Part shown: positions 19,908 to 27,426 of the stretch, one piece after another
Position numbering within the stretch: the first letter of the stretch is position 1
How the letters are laid out: the number at the start of each line of letters is the position of its first letter
DNA from: Mycoplana dimorpha
GTDB taxonomy: Bacteria > Pseudomonadota > Alphaproteobacteria > Rhizobiales > Rhizobiaceae
DNA: 64,000 nt
Direction of reading: 5' to 3'
Assembly: GCF_003046475.1 (NCBI RefSeq)
Contig: NZ_PZZZ01000006.1
Location: forward strand, 62,001 to 126,000
Translations under genes and position numbers: made by a program
The notes under the pieces: generated by a model
The model's database searches: none
Told to the model about the DNA's origin: nothing
The model's input: only the letters and a program-made list of their open reading frames with translations

Positions 19908-19971
19908 GGTAGTCTCCCCCAGGCAGGCGACGGCATGCCGAATGGCGCCGTCAGAAATCAACGCCCGCCTT

Positions 19972-21249
19972 TTAGGGCCGGAAGGTGTATTGGGCAATCG
20001 ATTCCGGTTTCATCTCGATCGAAAATCCGGGCCGACCCGGCGGCATGTAGGCGGCGTTTTCGATCGAGCAGGGATCGACGAAATGCTCGTGCAGATGATC
20101 GACATACTCGATCACCCGCCCCTCCTTCGTGCCGGAAACGGCGACATAGTCGATCATCGCCAGGTGCTGGACATATTCGCACAGGCCGACGCCGCCGGCA
20201 TGCGGCCAGACCGGCAGGTTATACTTCGCCGCGACCAGCAGCACGGAAAGCACCTCGTTCAGGCCGCCCATCCGGCACGCGTCGATCTGGACGATGTCGA
20301 TCGCCCCTTCGGCGATGAACTGCTTGAACATGACGCGATTCTGGCACATCTCGCCGGTGGCGACCTTCACCGGCGCTACCGCCCGGCGGATCTTCCGATG
20401 GCCGGCGATGTCGTCGGGGCTCGTCGGCTCTTCGATGAAGAACGGACGGGCGAAGGCGAGCGCCTTGACCCAATCGATCGCCTGGTCGACCTCCCACACC
20501 TGGTTGGCGTCGATCATCAGCTGGCGATCCGGGCCGATCACCTCGCGGACGATCGCCAGCCGCCGGATGTCGTCGTCGAGATCGCGGCCGACCTTAACCT
20601 TTATATGGTTGAAGCCGGCATCCACCGCCTCCCGGCAGAGGCGTCTGAGCTTGTCTTCCGGATAACCGAGCCAGCCGGCCGAGGTGGTGTAGCAGGCATA
20701 GCCCTCGCGCTGCAGCGTCGCGATCCGCTCGGCCTTGCCTGCTTCAGCCTTCTCAAGGATCGCAAGCGCCTCCTCCCTCGTCAGCACGTCGGTGAGGTAG
20801 CGGAAGTCGACGATATCGGCGATCTGTTCCGGCGAAAGCTCGCACACCATTTGCCAGACGGGCTTGCCGGCCTGCCGGGCGAGCAGATCCCAGACCGCGT
20901 TGACGACGGCCCCGGTCGCGAGGTGCATGGCCCCCTTGTCGGGGCCGATCCAGCGCAGCTGGCTGTCGCCGGTGAGATGGCGCCAGTACCGGCCCGGGGC
21001 CTTTCGCACCTCGTCGAGCTCGGTGCCGACGACCAAGTGCTGCATCGCCCGGATCGCCATGCAGCAGATATCGTTGCCGCGGCCGATGGTGAAGGTTAGG
21101 CCGTGACCGGCAAGGCCCGGCTCGTCGGTGTCGAGGATGACATAGGCCGCCGAATAATCGGGGTCCGGGTTCATCGCGTCGGAGCCGTCGAGATGCTCCG
21201 AGGTGGGGAATCGCAAGTCGAACACGCGCATGCCGGTGATCCGGGCCAT
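19972..21249 (-). CDS. fucD: L-fuconate dehydratase, enolase superfamily
   Basis: A 425-residue mandelate-racemase-group member of the enolase superfamily. The KVKVG pair of lysines (217, 219), metal ligands D247 (IDANQ), E273 (FIEEP) and E300 (TGEMC), and H350 (WPHAGG) line up within one residue of the known active site of Xanthomonas L-fuconate dehydratase. It should dehydrate L-fuconate to 2-keto-3-deoxy-L-fuconate. It is divergent from an amidohydrolase-2 lactonase gene and upstream of lldD. A related 6-deoxy or galactonate substrate cannot be ruled out. Confidence 0.9.
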   Translation of the reverse strand: MARITGMRVFDLRFPTSEHLDGSDAMNPDPDYSAAYVILDTDEPGLAGHGLTFTIGRGNDICCMAIRAMQHLVVGTELDEVRKAPGRYWRHLTGDSQLRWIGPDKGAMHLATGAVVNAVWDLLARQAGKPVWQMVCELSPEQIADIVDFRYLTDVLTREEALAILEKAEAGKAERIATLQREGYACYTTSAGWLGYPEDKLRRLCREAVDAGFNHIKVKVGRDLDDDIRRLAIVREVIGPDRQLMIDANQVWEVDQAIDWVKALAFARPFFIEEPTSPDDIAGHRKIRRAVAPVKVATGEMCQNRVMFKQFIAEGAIDIVQIDACRMGGLNEVLSVLLVAAKYNLPVWPHAGGVGLCEYVQHLAMIDYVAVSGTKEGRVIEYVDHLHEHFVDPCSIENAAYMPPGRPGFSIEMKPESIAQYTFRP

Positions 21250-21436
21250 CGGTCCTCACAAGGTGCTATGATCGCGCGGCTGCCCTCAAGACCGCCGCCG
21301 ATGCTTGCTGTCTCGCAATTGTCCTTTATGCATAGAGATCATCAAATGCCGCTGTCAACAAGCGGTGCGGAGGTGCCGCGGCCGATGCCCGAAGCGGGAC
21401 CGCCTGAGCCGATGCCGTAACGGAGGAGCGCTTGCC

Positions 21437-22273
21437 ATGTTCATCGACACGCATCTGCACCTGATCGACCAGTCGAGGCTGGCCTATCCATGGCTATCGG
21501 ACGCCGGTGACCTCAATCGCGACTTCACCTATTTTGAATATGCGCAGGAGGCCAGGCGCCTCGGCATCGAGGCGGCGCTGCACATGGAGGTCGATGTCGC
21601 CACCGCCGACATCGAGGTCGAAACCGAGATGGTGCGCAGCCTGGCGGCATCGCAGGGCGACCTGATCGCTGGAGTGATCGCCGCCTGCCGGCCGGAGGAG
21701 ATGGGCTTTCCCGCCTATCTGGAAAAATGCGAGGCCGATTCGTTCGTCAAGGGGTTCCGGCGCGTGCTGCACGTGGTGCCGGACGACATTTCAGAACAGA
21801 CCCTGTTTCGCGACAATCTCAAGCGAATGGCGGGGAGCCGGCTCACCTTCGACATCTGCATGCTGGCGCGCCAGCAGCCACTCGCGATCGCCCTGATCGA
21901 CAGCGCGCCCGGCGTCCGTTTCGTGCTTGACCATTGCGGCGTGCCGGACATCGTCTCCGGCGATTTCGACGCCTGGAAGCGCGGCATCGAGGAGATCGCC
22001 AAACGCCCTAACGTGTCGGCCAAGGTGTCCGGCATCATCGCCTATGCCGATCCCGAGGCTTGGACCGTCGATACGATCCGGCCATACGCGGAGCATCTCG
22101 TCTCCAGTTTCGGCTGGGAGCGGGTCGTCTGGGGCAGCGACTGGCCGGTCTGCCGGCGCGGCGGCGGCCTGTCGACCTGGGTCGGCGCGACCCAGGCGAT
22201 CTTCGCAGGCTGCTCCGCCGACGAGCGGGAAAAGCTCTATCGTGGCAACGCCAGGCGGATTTGGAATCTGTAG
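21437..22273 (+). CDS. Amidohydrolase-2 family lactonase, probably L-fuconolactonase
   Basis: A 278-residue TIM-barrel metal-independent or mononuclear hydrolase of the amidohydrolase-2 family. It starts FIDTHLHLID (HxH motif) and has VLDHCGVP and the terminal GSDWPVC aspartate. Relatives open sugar lactones such as L-fucono- and L-rhamnono-lactone. Its position, divergent from the fuconate dehydratase with 187 bp between them, supports fuconolactone hydrolysis, the step just before. GGAGGAG precedes the ATG at 21437, while the open frame to 21305 has no such site. Confidence 0.82.
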   Translation: MFIDTHLHLIDQSRLAYPWLSDAGDLNRDFTYFEYAQEARRLGIEAALHMEVDVATADIEVETEMVRSLAASQGDLIAGVIAACRPEEMGFPAYLEKCEADSFVKGFRRVLHVVPDDISEQTLFRDNLKRMAGSRLTFDICMLARQQPLAIALIDSAPGVRFVLDHCGVPDIVSGDFDAWKRGIEEIAKRPNVSAKVSGIIAYADPEAWTVDTIRPYAEHLVSSFGWERVVWGSDWPVCRRGGGLSTWVGATQAIFAGCSADEREKLYRGNARRIWNL

Positions 22274-22308
22274 ACTGGTAGCGTCAGACGCGACACGGAC
22301 GCTAGGAA

Positions 22309-22485
22309 TCAGTGGCCGACGAGGCCGAGAACCACGGCGGCCAGGAAGAGGATGGCCGCACCGGCAGCCGCATAGCAGACGACACTGTCCAGCCCCCGCC
22401 GCCCAGTGACTGAGGAACGCGCGGAAGTGGTTTGGCGTCCCTGACCGAAACCGGCCTTGCTAAAAGGATGGTTGGCACTGTGCAT
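22309..22485 (-). CDS. Small single-span membrane protein
   Basis: A 58-residue protein, MHSANHPFSKAGF at the start, a basic middle with several serines and one C-terminal transmembrane helix (about 36-57, CYAAAGAAILFLAAVVLGL). AAGGAC lies seven bases before the ATG. I recognise no named family. It is an isolated small gene next to the lactonase; the frame extends upstream to 22767 but without gene-like content. Confidence 0.6.
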   Translation of the reverse strand: MHSANHPFSKAGFGQGRQTTSARSSVTGRRGLDSVVCYAAAGAAILFLAAVVLGLVGH

Positions 22486-22930
22486 CGTGTTCGTCCTTTC
22501 CTTCGGACGCCGCCCGGCCGTGTGCGGTCGAACAGACGTCTGCAGTCGGGCCTTGGAGGGCCGTCCCGCAAAATTATAAAGATTGTCTATAAGAATGATA
22601 GGCTTCCATTTCATTTTTTTGCCACAATCATGAATGGCGGTTGCGCGGGACCGCACGGACGGGCGAAAAACATTGCTCGACCAGCGCTTCCAACCGGTTT
22701 TTTCGCACGGCGGTACGGTTGCCGAACCGTCGTGCGGCAGCGCTCCCGCCCCTCTAAATCGTTCCAAACTTGCTCAAGAGATGGTTCTGGGCCATAAAGT
22801 GCGACCCCCCGTCACGATCTGACGGGTCGTTTCAGGGCCGCAGGTCTCGCACACGCCACAGGGCGCCCCCCGTCCCACGACGGCATCAGTGCCCGCGGTT
22901 CGCTGCATGAAAACCACTAGGAGCAAGCAC
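22486..22930. other. Intergenic region with A+T-rich patch
   Basis: About 445 bp without a supported gene. An A+T-rich stretch at about 22570-22630 stands out from the GC-rich surroundings. Read on the minus strand it offers a TATAAT hexamer (22573-22578) that could serve the small membrane protein gene, but with no good -35 box. No terminator or repeat was seen. Confidence 0.4.
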
Positions 22931-24172
22931 ATGGCCTCAACTGGACAGCTCGATCTCGCTTGGCGCAGCCGGGCCCATCACCGGCAGTGGCTCCGCGACC
23001 AGGCGAACGGGCTTTTCGACTTCTTCCAGAACCGCGCCTTCAACTCGGGCGGCGGTTTTTACGAACTCGACGCGGAGGGGCGTCCGTTGAACGCCGGAAA
23101 CCCGATTCGCGGCATTCATTCGACCGCGCGCATGGTCCATTGCTTCGCGATCGGCAGCCTGCTCGGCCGCCCCGGATCCGACGACATCGTCGATCACGGC
23201 ATGAAGTATCTATGGGAAAACCATCGCGACCATGAGCGCGGCGGCTATCATTGGTCGCTCGACAATTCCGGCCTGCTCGACTCCACCAAGCAGGGCTACG
23301 GGCACGCCTTCGTGCTGCTTGCGGCCTCCAGCGCCAAGGTCGCCGGCCACCCGGATGCCGACCGCATGATCGCCGACGTCACCGAGGTGCTGCATTCCCG
23401 TTTCTGGGAGGAGCAGCACGGAGCAATCGCCGAAGAATTCGAGGCGGACTGGACGCCGGTACCGGGCTATCGCGGCCAGAACTCCAACATGCACCTGACC
23501 GAGGCGCTAATGGCGGCCTTCGAGGCGACCGGCGAGATCGATTATCTGCGCAAGGCCGAGCGGATCGCCGACCTCGTCATCCGCCGCCGCGCCGGAGAGA
23601 ACGGATTTCGGGTGGCCGAACACTTCGACGAGAACTGGGCCTTGGACCGGGACTACAAGGGCAACGAGATGTTCCGCCCTTCCGGCACGACGCCAGGACA
23701 CTGGCTGGAATGGGCGCGGCTCGTCCTGCAGCTCTGGGCTCTCGGCGGCAAGACGCACGACTGGATGCCGGAAGCGGCAAAGGCGCTGTTCTCCCAATCG
23801 GTCGAGCTCGGTTGGGACAAGGAGAAGGGCGGCTTCTTCTATACGCTCGACTGGAACGACGCGCCCGCCAAGCGCAACAAGCTGTGGTGGCCGATGGCGG
23901 AAGGCGCCGCAGCCGCCGCGTTCCTGTCCGACCATCAGCCGAGCGATTTCCACGAGACCTGGTACCGGAAGATCTGGGACGGCATCTCCCGCCACTTCAT
24001 CGACCGGGAGCGCGGCGGCTGGCATGAGGAGCTCACCGAGGATCTGGTGCCGAGCTATACGCTCTTCGCCGGCAAGGGTGACATCTATCACTCGCTGCAG
24101 GCCTGCCTCATCCCGCTCTACCCGACCACCGGCAGCCTGACCAAGGTCATCGTCGAGGCGGGCGGCGCGTAG
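22931..24172 (+). CDS. AGE-family epimerase/isomerase (YihS-like)
   Basis: A 413-residue (alpha/alpha)6-barrel protein of the N-acylglucosamine 2-epimerase family. The length matches aldose-ketose isomerases such as YihS or mannose isomerase more than true GlcNAc epimerases. Typical segments are STARMVHCFAIG, YGHAFVLLA, NSNMHLTEALMAA, PGHWLEWARL and GDIYHSLQAC, with histidines where catalytic ones are expected. It probably interconverts mannose, fructose and related hexoses. AGGAG lies before the ATG at 22931. It stands alone. Confidence 0.88.
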   Translation: MASTGQLDLAWRSRAHHRQWLRDQANGLFDFFQNRAFNSGGGFYELDAEGRPLNAGNPIRGIHSTARMVHCFAIGSLLGRPGSDDIVDHGMKYLWENHRDHERGGYHWSLDNSGLLDSTKQGYGHAFVLLAASSAKVAGHPDADRMIADVTEVLHSRFWEEQHGAIAEEFEADWTPVPGYRGQNSNMHLTEALMAAFEATGEIDYLRKAERIADLVIRRRAGENGFRVAEHFDENWALDRDYKGNEMFRPSGTTPGHWLEWARLVLQLWALGGKTHDWMPEAAKALFSQSVELGWDKEKGGFFYTLDWNDAPAKRNKLWWPMAEGAAAAAFLSDHQPSDFHETWYRKIWDGISRHFIDRERGGWHEELTEDLVPSYTLFAGKGDIYHSLQACLIPLYPTTGSLTKVIVEAGGA

Positions 24173-24273
24173 CAGCCCATCCGGCTTGTTGCGCCCGTTG
24201 ACACTGCACGGCGGGCAGATGACCGAGGGGCCGGGGTCGCTGGTTCCCGTTCGACTGGCGCTGAGTGAACGCA

Positions 24274-24828
24274 ATGGCTGACAGGACACGCCTTGGAGAG
24301 ACGAAGACTACACGGAAGTCCGCCGGGCGGCGGACGGCTGCCAAGTCGCCCGATCCGCCGCGGACGCGGACCCGCCGTGAGCCATCGAAGCCGCCGACGG
24401 GCAGCGACGACGATGCGGCGCTTGCGCGGCCGAGGCTGCTTTCCGGCGGCAACCCGCAGATCGCCAAGGGCTACGGCAACGTCCCGGTGCAAGCCTATAT
24501 CGTCGCGATGCCGGGCTGGAAGGGCGACGTCGGGCGCCGCCTCGACGCGCTCATCGAGCGCACCGTTCCCGAGGTGCGCAAGGCGGTCAAATGGAATTCG
24601 CCGCTCTACGGGCTCGAGGGCCAGGGCTGGTTCCTCGGGATCCATTGCTTCACCCGCTACGTCAAGGTAGCCTTCTTCCGCGGAGCATCGTTGCGGCCCG
24701 TGCCGCCTGAACCATCCAGGCAGAAGGACGTGCGCTACTTCAATATCCACGAGGGCGACCGGTTCGACGAGGCGCAACTTGCCGCCTGGGTGGAGCAGGC
24801 CAGCCGATTGCCCGGCGAAAAGATGTGA
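24274..24828 (+). CDS. DUF1801-family protein
   Basis: A 184-residue protein with a basic, proline-rich N-terminal 60 residues and one DUF1801 domain (YdhG-like fold): LDALIERTVPEVRKAVKWNSPLYG, HCFTRYVKVAFFRG and the C-terminal YFNIHEGDRFDEAQLAAW block. The function of the family is unknown. It is followed 41 bp later by a second, diverged DUF1801 gene, so the pair probably arose by duplication and is cotranscribed. Confidence 0.8.
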   Translation: MADRTRLGETKTTRKSAGRRTAAKSPDPPRTRTRREPSKPPTGSDDDAALARPRLLSGGNPQIAKGYGNVPVQAYIVAMPGWKGDVGRRLDALIERTVPEVRKAVKWNSPLYGLEGQGWFLGIHCFTRYVKVAFFRGASLRPVPPEPSRQKDVRYFNIHEGDRFDEAQLAAWVEQASRLPGEKM

Positions 24829-24869
24829 AGCGGCCGGCTCCGGCTGACGATCAGGAGGGCAGGAACGTC

Positions 24870-25313
24870 ATGGCGAAGCGTGACCGGAACGAGGGGGACG
24901 GCGGCGATACTGCCTCCCGGCTGATCGACGCGCGGATCGGGGAATTGAACGACTGGCGTGGCGAGACCCTGGCGCAAGTCCGCGCGATCATCCGGCGCGC
25001 CGACCCGGACGTGGTCGAGGAGTGGAAGTGGCGCGGCGTCCCGGTGTGGTCGCATGCCGGCATCATCTGCACCGGCGAGACCTACAAGAGCGTCGTGAAG
25101 ATGACCTTCGCTAAGGGCGCCTCGCTGGACGACCCTTCCGGCCTCTTCAACGCCAGCCTCGAGGGCAACACCAGGCGTGCCATCGATATCCATGAGGGTG
25201 AGGCGATCGACGAAGAGGCGCTTGCGGCGCTCATCCGCGCTGCCGTTGCTCTGAACATCTCAGCACGGCCCGCAGCCCGCCGGGCCGGCGGCCAGGCGGG
25301 AAAGGTCGGTTGA
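24870..25313 (+). CDS. DUF1801-family protein, paralog of the preceding gene
   Basis: A 147-residue single DUF1801 domain: LAQVRAIIRRADPDVVEEWKW, TYKSVVKMTFAKGASL and AIDIHEGEAIDEEALAALI. It shares its domain plan with the upstream gene but not its long basic N-terminus. CAGGAGGG lies before the ATG. The function is unknown. It is probably in one transcript with the upstream paralog. Confidence 0.82.
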   Translation: MAKRDRNEGDGGDTASRLIDARIGELNDWRGETLAQVRAIIRRADPDVVEEWKWRGVPVWSHAGIICTGETYKSVVKMTFAKGASLDDPSGLFNASLEGNTRRAIDIHEGEAIDEEALAALIRAAVALNISARPAARRAGGQAGKVG

Positions 25314-25373
25314 GCGACGCCGGAGACCAACGCCTGCCCACCTCCCCCGCAGCACGGGAAAGGCGGCATGCGG

Positions 25374-25625
25374 CTAGCCTTGGTTCATGGCATGTTCAGC
25401 AGAACCGGGCAAACCCTGTATTGCATAGTGATGCAGCCGCGAGGCGGAGCCGATCGTATTCCGGTTGAAGATGGCCGCCAGCTCGCAAGCATCAACCTCC
25501 GTGAGATTGACCGACGGCTGGCTGCCCAACTTCGCGGCGTTGCCGGACTGCGTGTCGAAGACCGTCCATGTGCCGTTCGGCTCACGTCGGTGCGCGTAGG
25601 GGACTGCCTCCAACCGGACGATCAT
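25374..25625 (-). CDS. Small hypothetical protein, translationally coupled to the gene before it
   Basis: An 83-residue protein starting MIVRLEAVPYAHRREPNGTW and including FDTQSGNAAKLG and VNLTEVDACELAAIFN. I recognise no named family, though short proteins of this kind occur in rhizobia. Its ATG overlaps the TGA of the upstream small gene (ATGA), which is strong evidence that both are translated from one message. The longer frame running up to 25916 is only the shadow of the other gene. Confidence 0.65.
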   Translation of the reverse strand: MIVRLEAVPYAHRREPNGTWTVFDTQSGNAAKLGSQPSVNLTEVDACELAAIFNRNTIGSASRLHHYAIQGLPGSAEHAMNQG

Positions 25626-25804
25626 GCGCGGGACTCTTGCATGGTGCCGGACATGAACCGTTGCAGCACGGCTTCGGAGGGTTGATGGAGCGGGCCGTTG
25701 AGCGGCGCCATTTTCGCGGTCACATAGCCCGCGTTCTTGAGTATGGTGCGCAACATGCGCGCGTCGCTTGAGCGAATTTCGACATCCTGGATATGGGAAG
25801 ACAA
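25622..25804 (-). CDS. Small hypothetical protein, first gene of a two-gene operon
   Basis: A 60-residue protein with an excellent Shine-Dalgarno AAAGGAGG six bases before a TTG start. The sequence includes HIQDVEIRSSDARMLRTILK and LHQPSEAVLQRFMSG, which look helical and soluble. No family is recognised. Its stop overlaps the ATG of the next gene, giving a compact pair of small proteins. Confidence 0.68.
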   Translation of the reverse strand: MSSHIQDVEIRSSDARMLRTILKNAGYVTAKMAPLNGPLHQPSEAVLQRFMSGTMQESRA

Positions 25805-26115
25805 AGGCGTCCTCCTTTCGGGTCGGGGCAAGGGCCTGAGCCCTCAAGCGGCGTGTGCCCTTGCCTTGGCCGCTTGCGGAGCGACTGTGGGCGCTTCCCC
25901 ACCGATTGGCAAGCAATCAATTAAGGTCAGTTCGCGGCAGGCGCGAATGTTCGGGCCATCGTCCCGCATGACTTGTTTTGAACACAATGTGCCCCTATAC
26001 AGCGGCCATCGGCATTGCTGATGAGCGCTGGAATGTATCTGCCGCTCGCAAGCGCCGAAGTCGCTTATGACTTTGACCACGGATGTACTGGCACTGTAGA
26101 GAAGCGATGATGAGG
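25805..26115. other. Intergenic region ahead of an orphan terminator, possible small RNA locus
   Basis: No protein gene is supported on either strand, yet the region ends in a strong plus-strand terminator at 26116-26152. A TTGACC followed 16 bases later by TGTAGA (about 26072-26099) could be a promoter but would give a transcript of only about 45 nt; an earlier start in the region is also possible. The minus strand must hold the promoter of the small-gene pair. Confidence 0.4.
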
Positions 26116-26152
26116 AAGGTCGGTGCGGTTTCGCCCCGACCTTTTTTATTTT
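26116..26152 (+). terminator. Strong intrinsic terminator without an obvious upstream gene
   Basis: Perfect stem AAGGTCGG (26116-26123) / CCGACCTT (26136-26143), with an inner GCG/CGC pairing around a GTTT loop, followed by a long T-rich tail (26142-26152). The tail makes it work only for plus-strand transcription, yet the nearest plus-strand gene ends about 800 bp upstream. Confidence 0.8.
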
Positions 26153-26159
26153 TATGCCC

Positions 26160-26360
26160 CTAGCGCTTCTTCTTGCGAGCGGGAGCTTCCGGCGTGAGGC
26201 TGGCCTTCGCCAGCCGCAGAGCGCGAAGCCTTTCGGTCTTCTTCTCGCGCGCCGCAATCTCGTCTGCGACGATGTTTTTCGCGACAGCGTGGGTGCGCGA
26301 GGCCTTTTCCAGCGCTGACATTTTTGCCGGCGTGAAGAACTCTCCCTTGGTGGCCGTCAT
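26160..26360 (-). CDS. Small basic lysine/arginine-rich protein
   Basis: A 66-residue protein starting MTATKGEFFTPAKMSALE, largely helical and highly basic, ending PARKKKR. Similar short proteins are widespread in rhizobia but have no known role. The composition suggests nucleic-acid or ribosome association, which is inference. It is followed (on its strand) by no obvious partner and preceded by rpsU 39 bp upstream, so the two may share a transcript. Confidence 0.68.
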   Translation of the reverse strand: MTATKGEFFTPAKMSALEKASRTHAVAKNIVADEIAAREKKTERLRALRLAKASLTPEAPARKKKR

Positions 26361-26399
26361 TCCTTGTCCTCCTGACGAGCAGCCGTGTTGGTTCAGTCC

Positions 26400-26642
26400 T
26401 TAGCGGCCCGATGACCGGGCCTTCTTCTTGGGCGCCGGCAACAAGCCTTCGCGCTGCGCCTTCTTGCGCGCCAGCTTGCGAGCGCGACGGATTGCCTCTG
26501 CCTTTTCGCGCGTACGCTTTTCAGAGGGTTTTTCGTAGGCGCTGCGCGCCCGCATTTCCCGGAACAGACCCTCGCGCTGCATCTTCTTCTTCAGCACGCG
26601 AAGGGCTTGATCGACGTTGTTGTCTCTGACTAGTACTTGCAA
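26400..26642 (-). CDS. rpsU: 30S ribosomal protein S21
   Basis: An 80-residue basic ribosomal protein. The N-terminal [19 protein letters not shown] and the helical [16 protein letters not shown] block are characteristic of S21, followed by an alphaproteobacterial basic tail. S21 contacts the anti-Shine-Dalgarno end of 16S rRNA. The start is a TTG preceded by AGGAG; longer frames upstream have no ribosome site. Rhizobia often carry more than one rpsU copy, and location near cspA is common. Confidence 0.9.
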   Translation of the reverse strand: MQVLVRDNNVDQALRVLKKKMQREGLFREMRARSAYEKPSEKRTREKAEAIRRARKLARKKAQREGLLPAPKKKARSSGR

Positions 26643-26898
26643 GTTATCTCCTATGCAGCCTCTGCTGCTGTTCTTGATCCTGATGCGGTCGAGTTGACCC
26701 GGAAATCGGCACGAACGGTTTGGCGGCGACGCCATTGGCATTCAGCAGGCCCAGGACCGCGTGGGTCCGTTTCGGTTTCAGCTATCGGAAGTTCAATGTT
26801 CTCGTCATCGAACTTGATGCGATGCAGGCGAAGGGCCGCAGGGCTCGCTTGAGCGATGCAACAGAACAGTATTTTTACACGCTGTTGCGCCGCATGCA

Positions 26899-26930
26899 AA
26901 AATAAAAAGGCCGGGAAGTTCCCGACCTTC
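26899..26930 (-). terminator. Intrinsic terminator of cspA
   Basis: Read on the minus strand, a near-perfect stem built from AAGGTCGGGAA / TTCCCGGCCTT is followed by a T-rich tail. It lies 34 bp after the cspA stop and ends that gene's transcript before rpsU. Confidence 0.85.
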
Positions 26931-26963
26931 GTTCATGCGAGGCGTGCCGGTCAGTCCAGAACC

Positions 26964-27173
26964 TCAGGCTGCCTGCAGGTTGTCTGCGGAACTCTTGCCC
27001 GAGCGCTTGTCCTGAACGAGGTCATAGCGGATTTTCTGTCCCTCGTTGAGGCCGTTCATGCCTGCGCGTTCAACGGCCGAGATGTGGACAAAGACGTCCG
27101 CGCCGCCGTTGTCCGGCTGGATAAACCCGAAGCCCTTGGTTGCATTGAACCACTTCACTGTACCTGTGTTCAT
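26964..27173 (-). CDS. cspA: Cold-shock protein (CspA family)
   Basis: A 69-residue single cold-shock domain, [18 protein letters not shown] at the start. RNP1 (KGFGFI) and RNP2 (VFVHI) RNA-binding motifs are intact. It binds single-stranded RNA/DNA and acts as an RNA chaperone. A leader of up to about 250 bp lies between it and ftsK, consistent with the long 5' UTRs usual for csp genes. A hairpin terminator follows the gene. Confidence 0.95.
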   Translation of the reverse strand: MNTGTVKWFNATKGFGFIQPDNGGADVFVHISAVERAGMNGLNEGQKIRYDLVQDKRSGKSSADNLQAA

Positions 27174-27426
27174 GAGGATGTCCTTTCAATCGCTGTAAGC
27201 GGTCGCCCGACCGCTCGGTAAATCGCCGATGAGAGGAAATCTGAGAGTGCCCAGGGGCAGCGGACAAAAGTCGCTAGCAAAGTACGATCCGTCTTTTATA
27301 GCGGGTTATGGCCATTTAGCAAGGCAGGCGGCCATTCGGCTCGGCTGACGAAGCGTCCGGCCGACGCGGGGGCGACGCTCGCCCCCAGCTTCGCTGCGAC
27401 CTCCCGGACAGGAGGTCGCGACGTGC

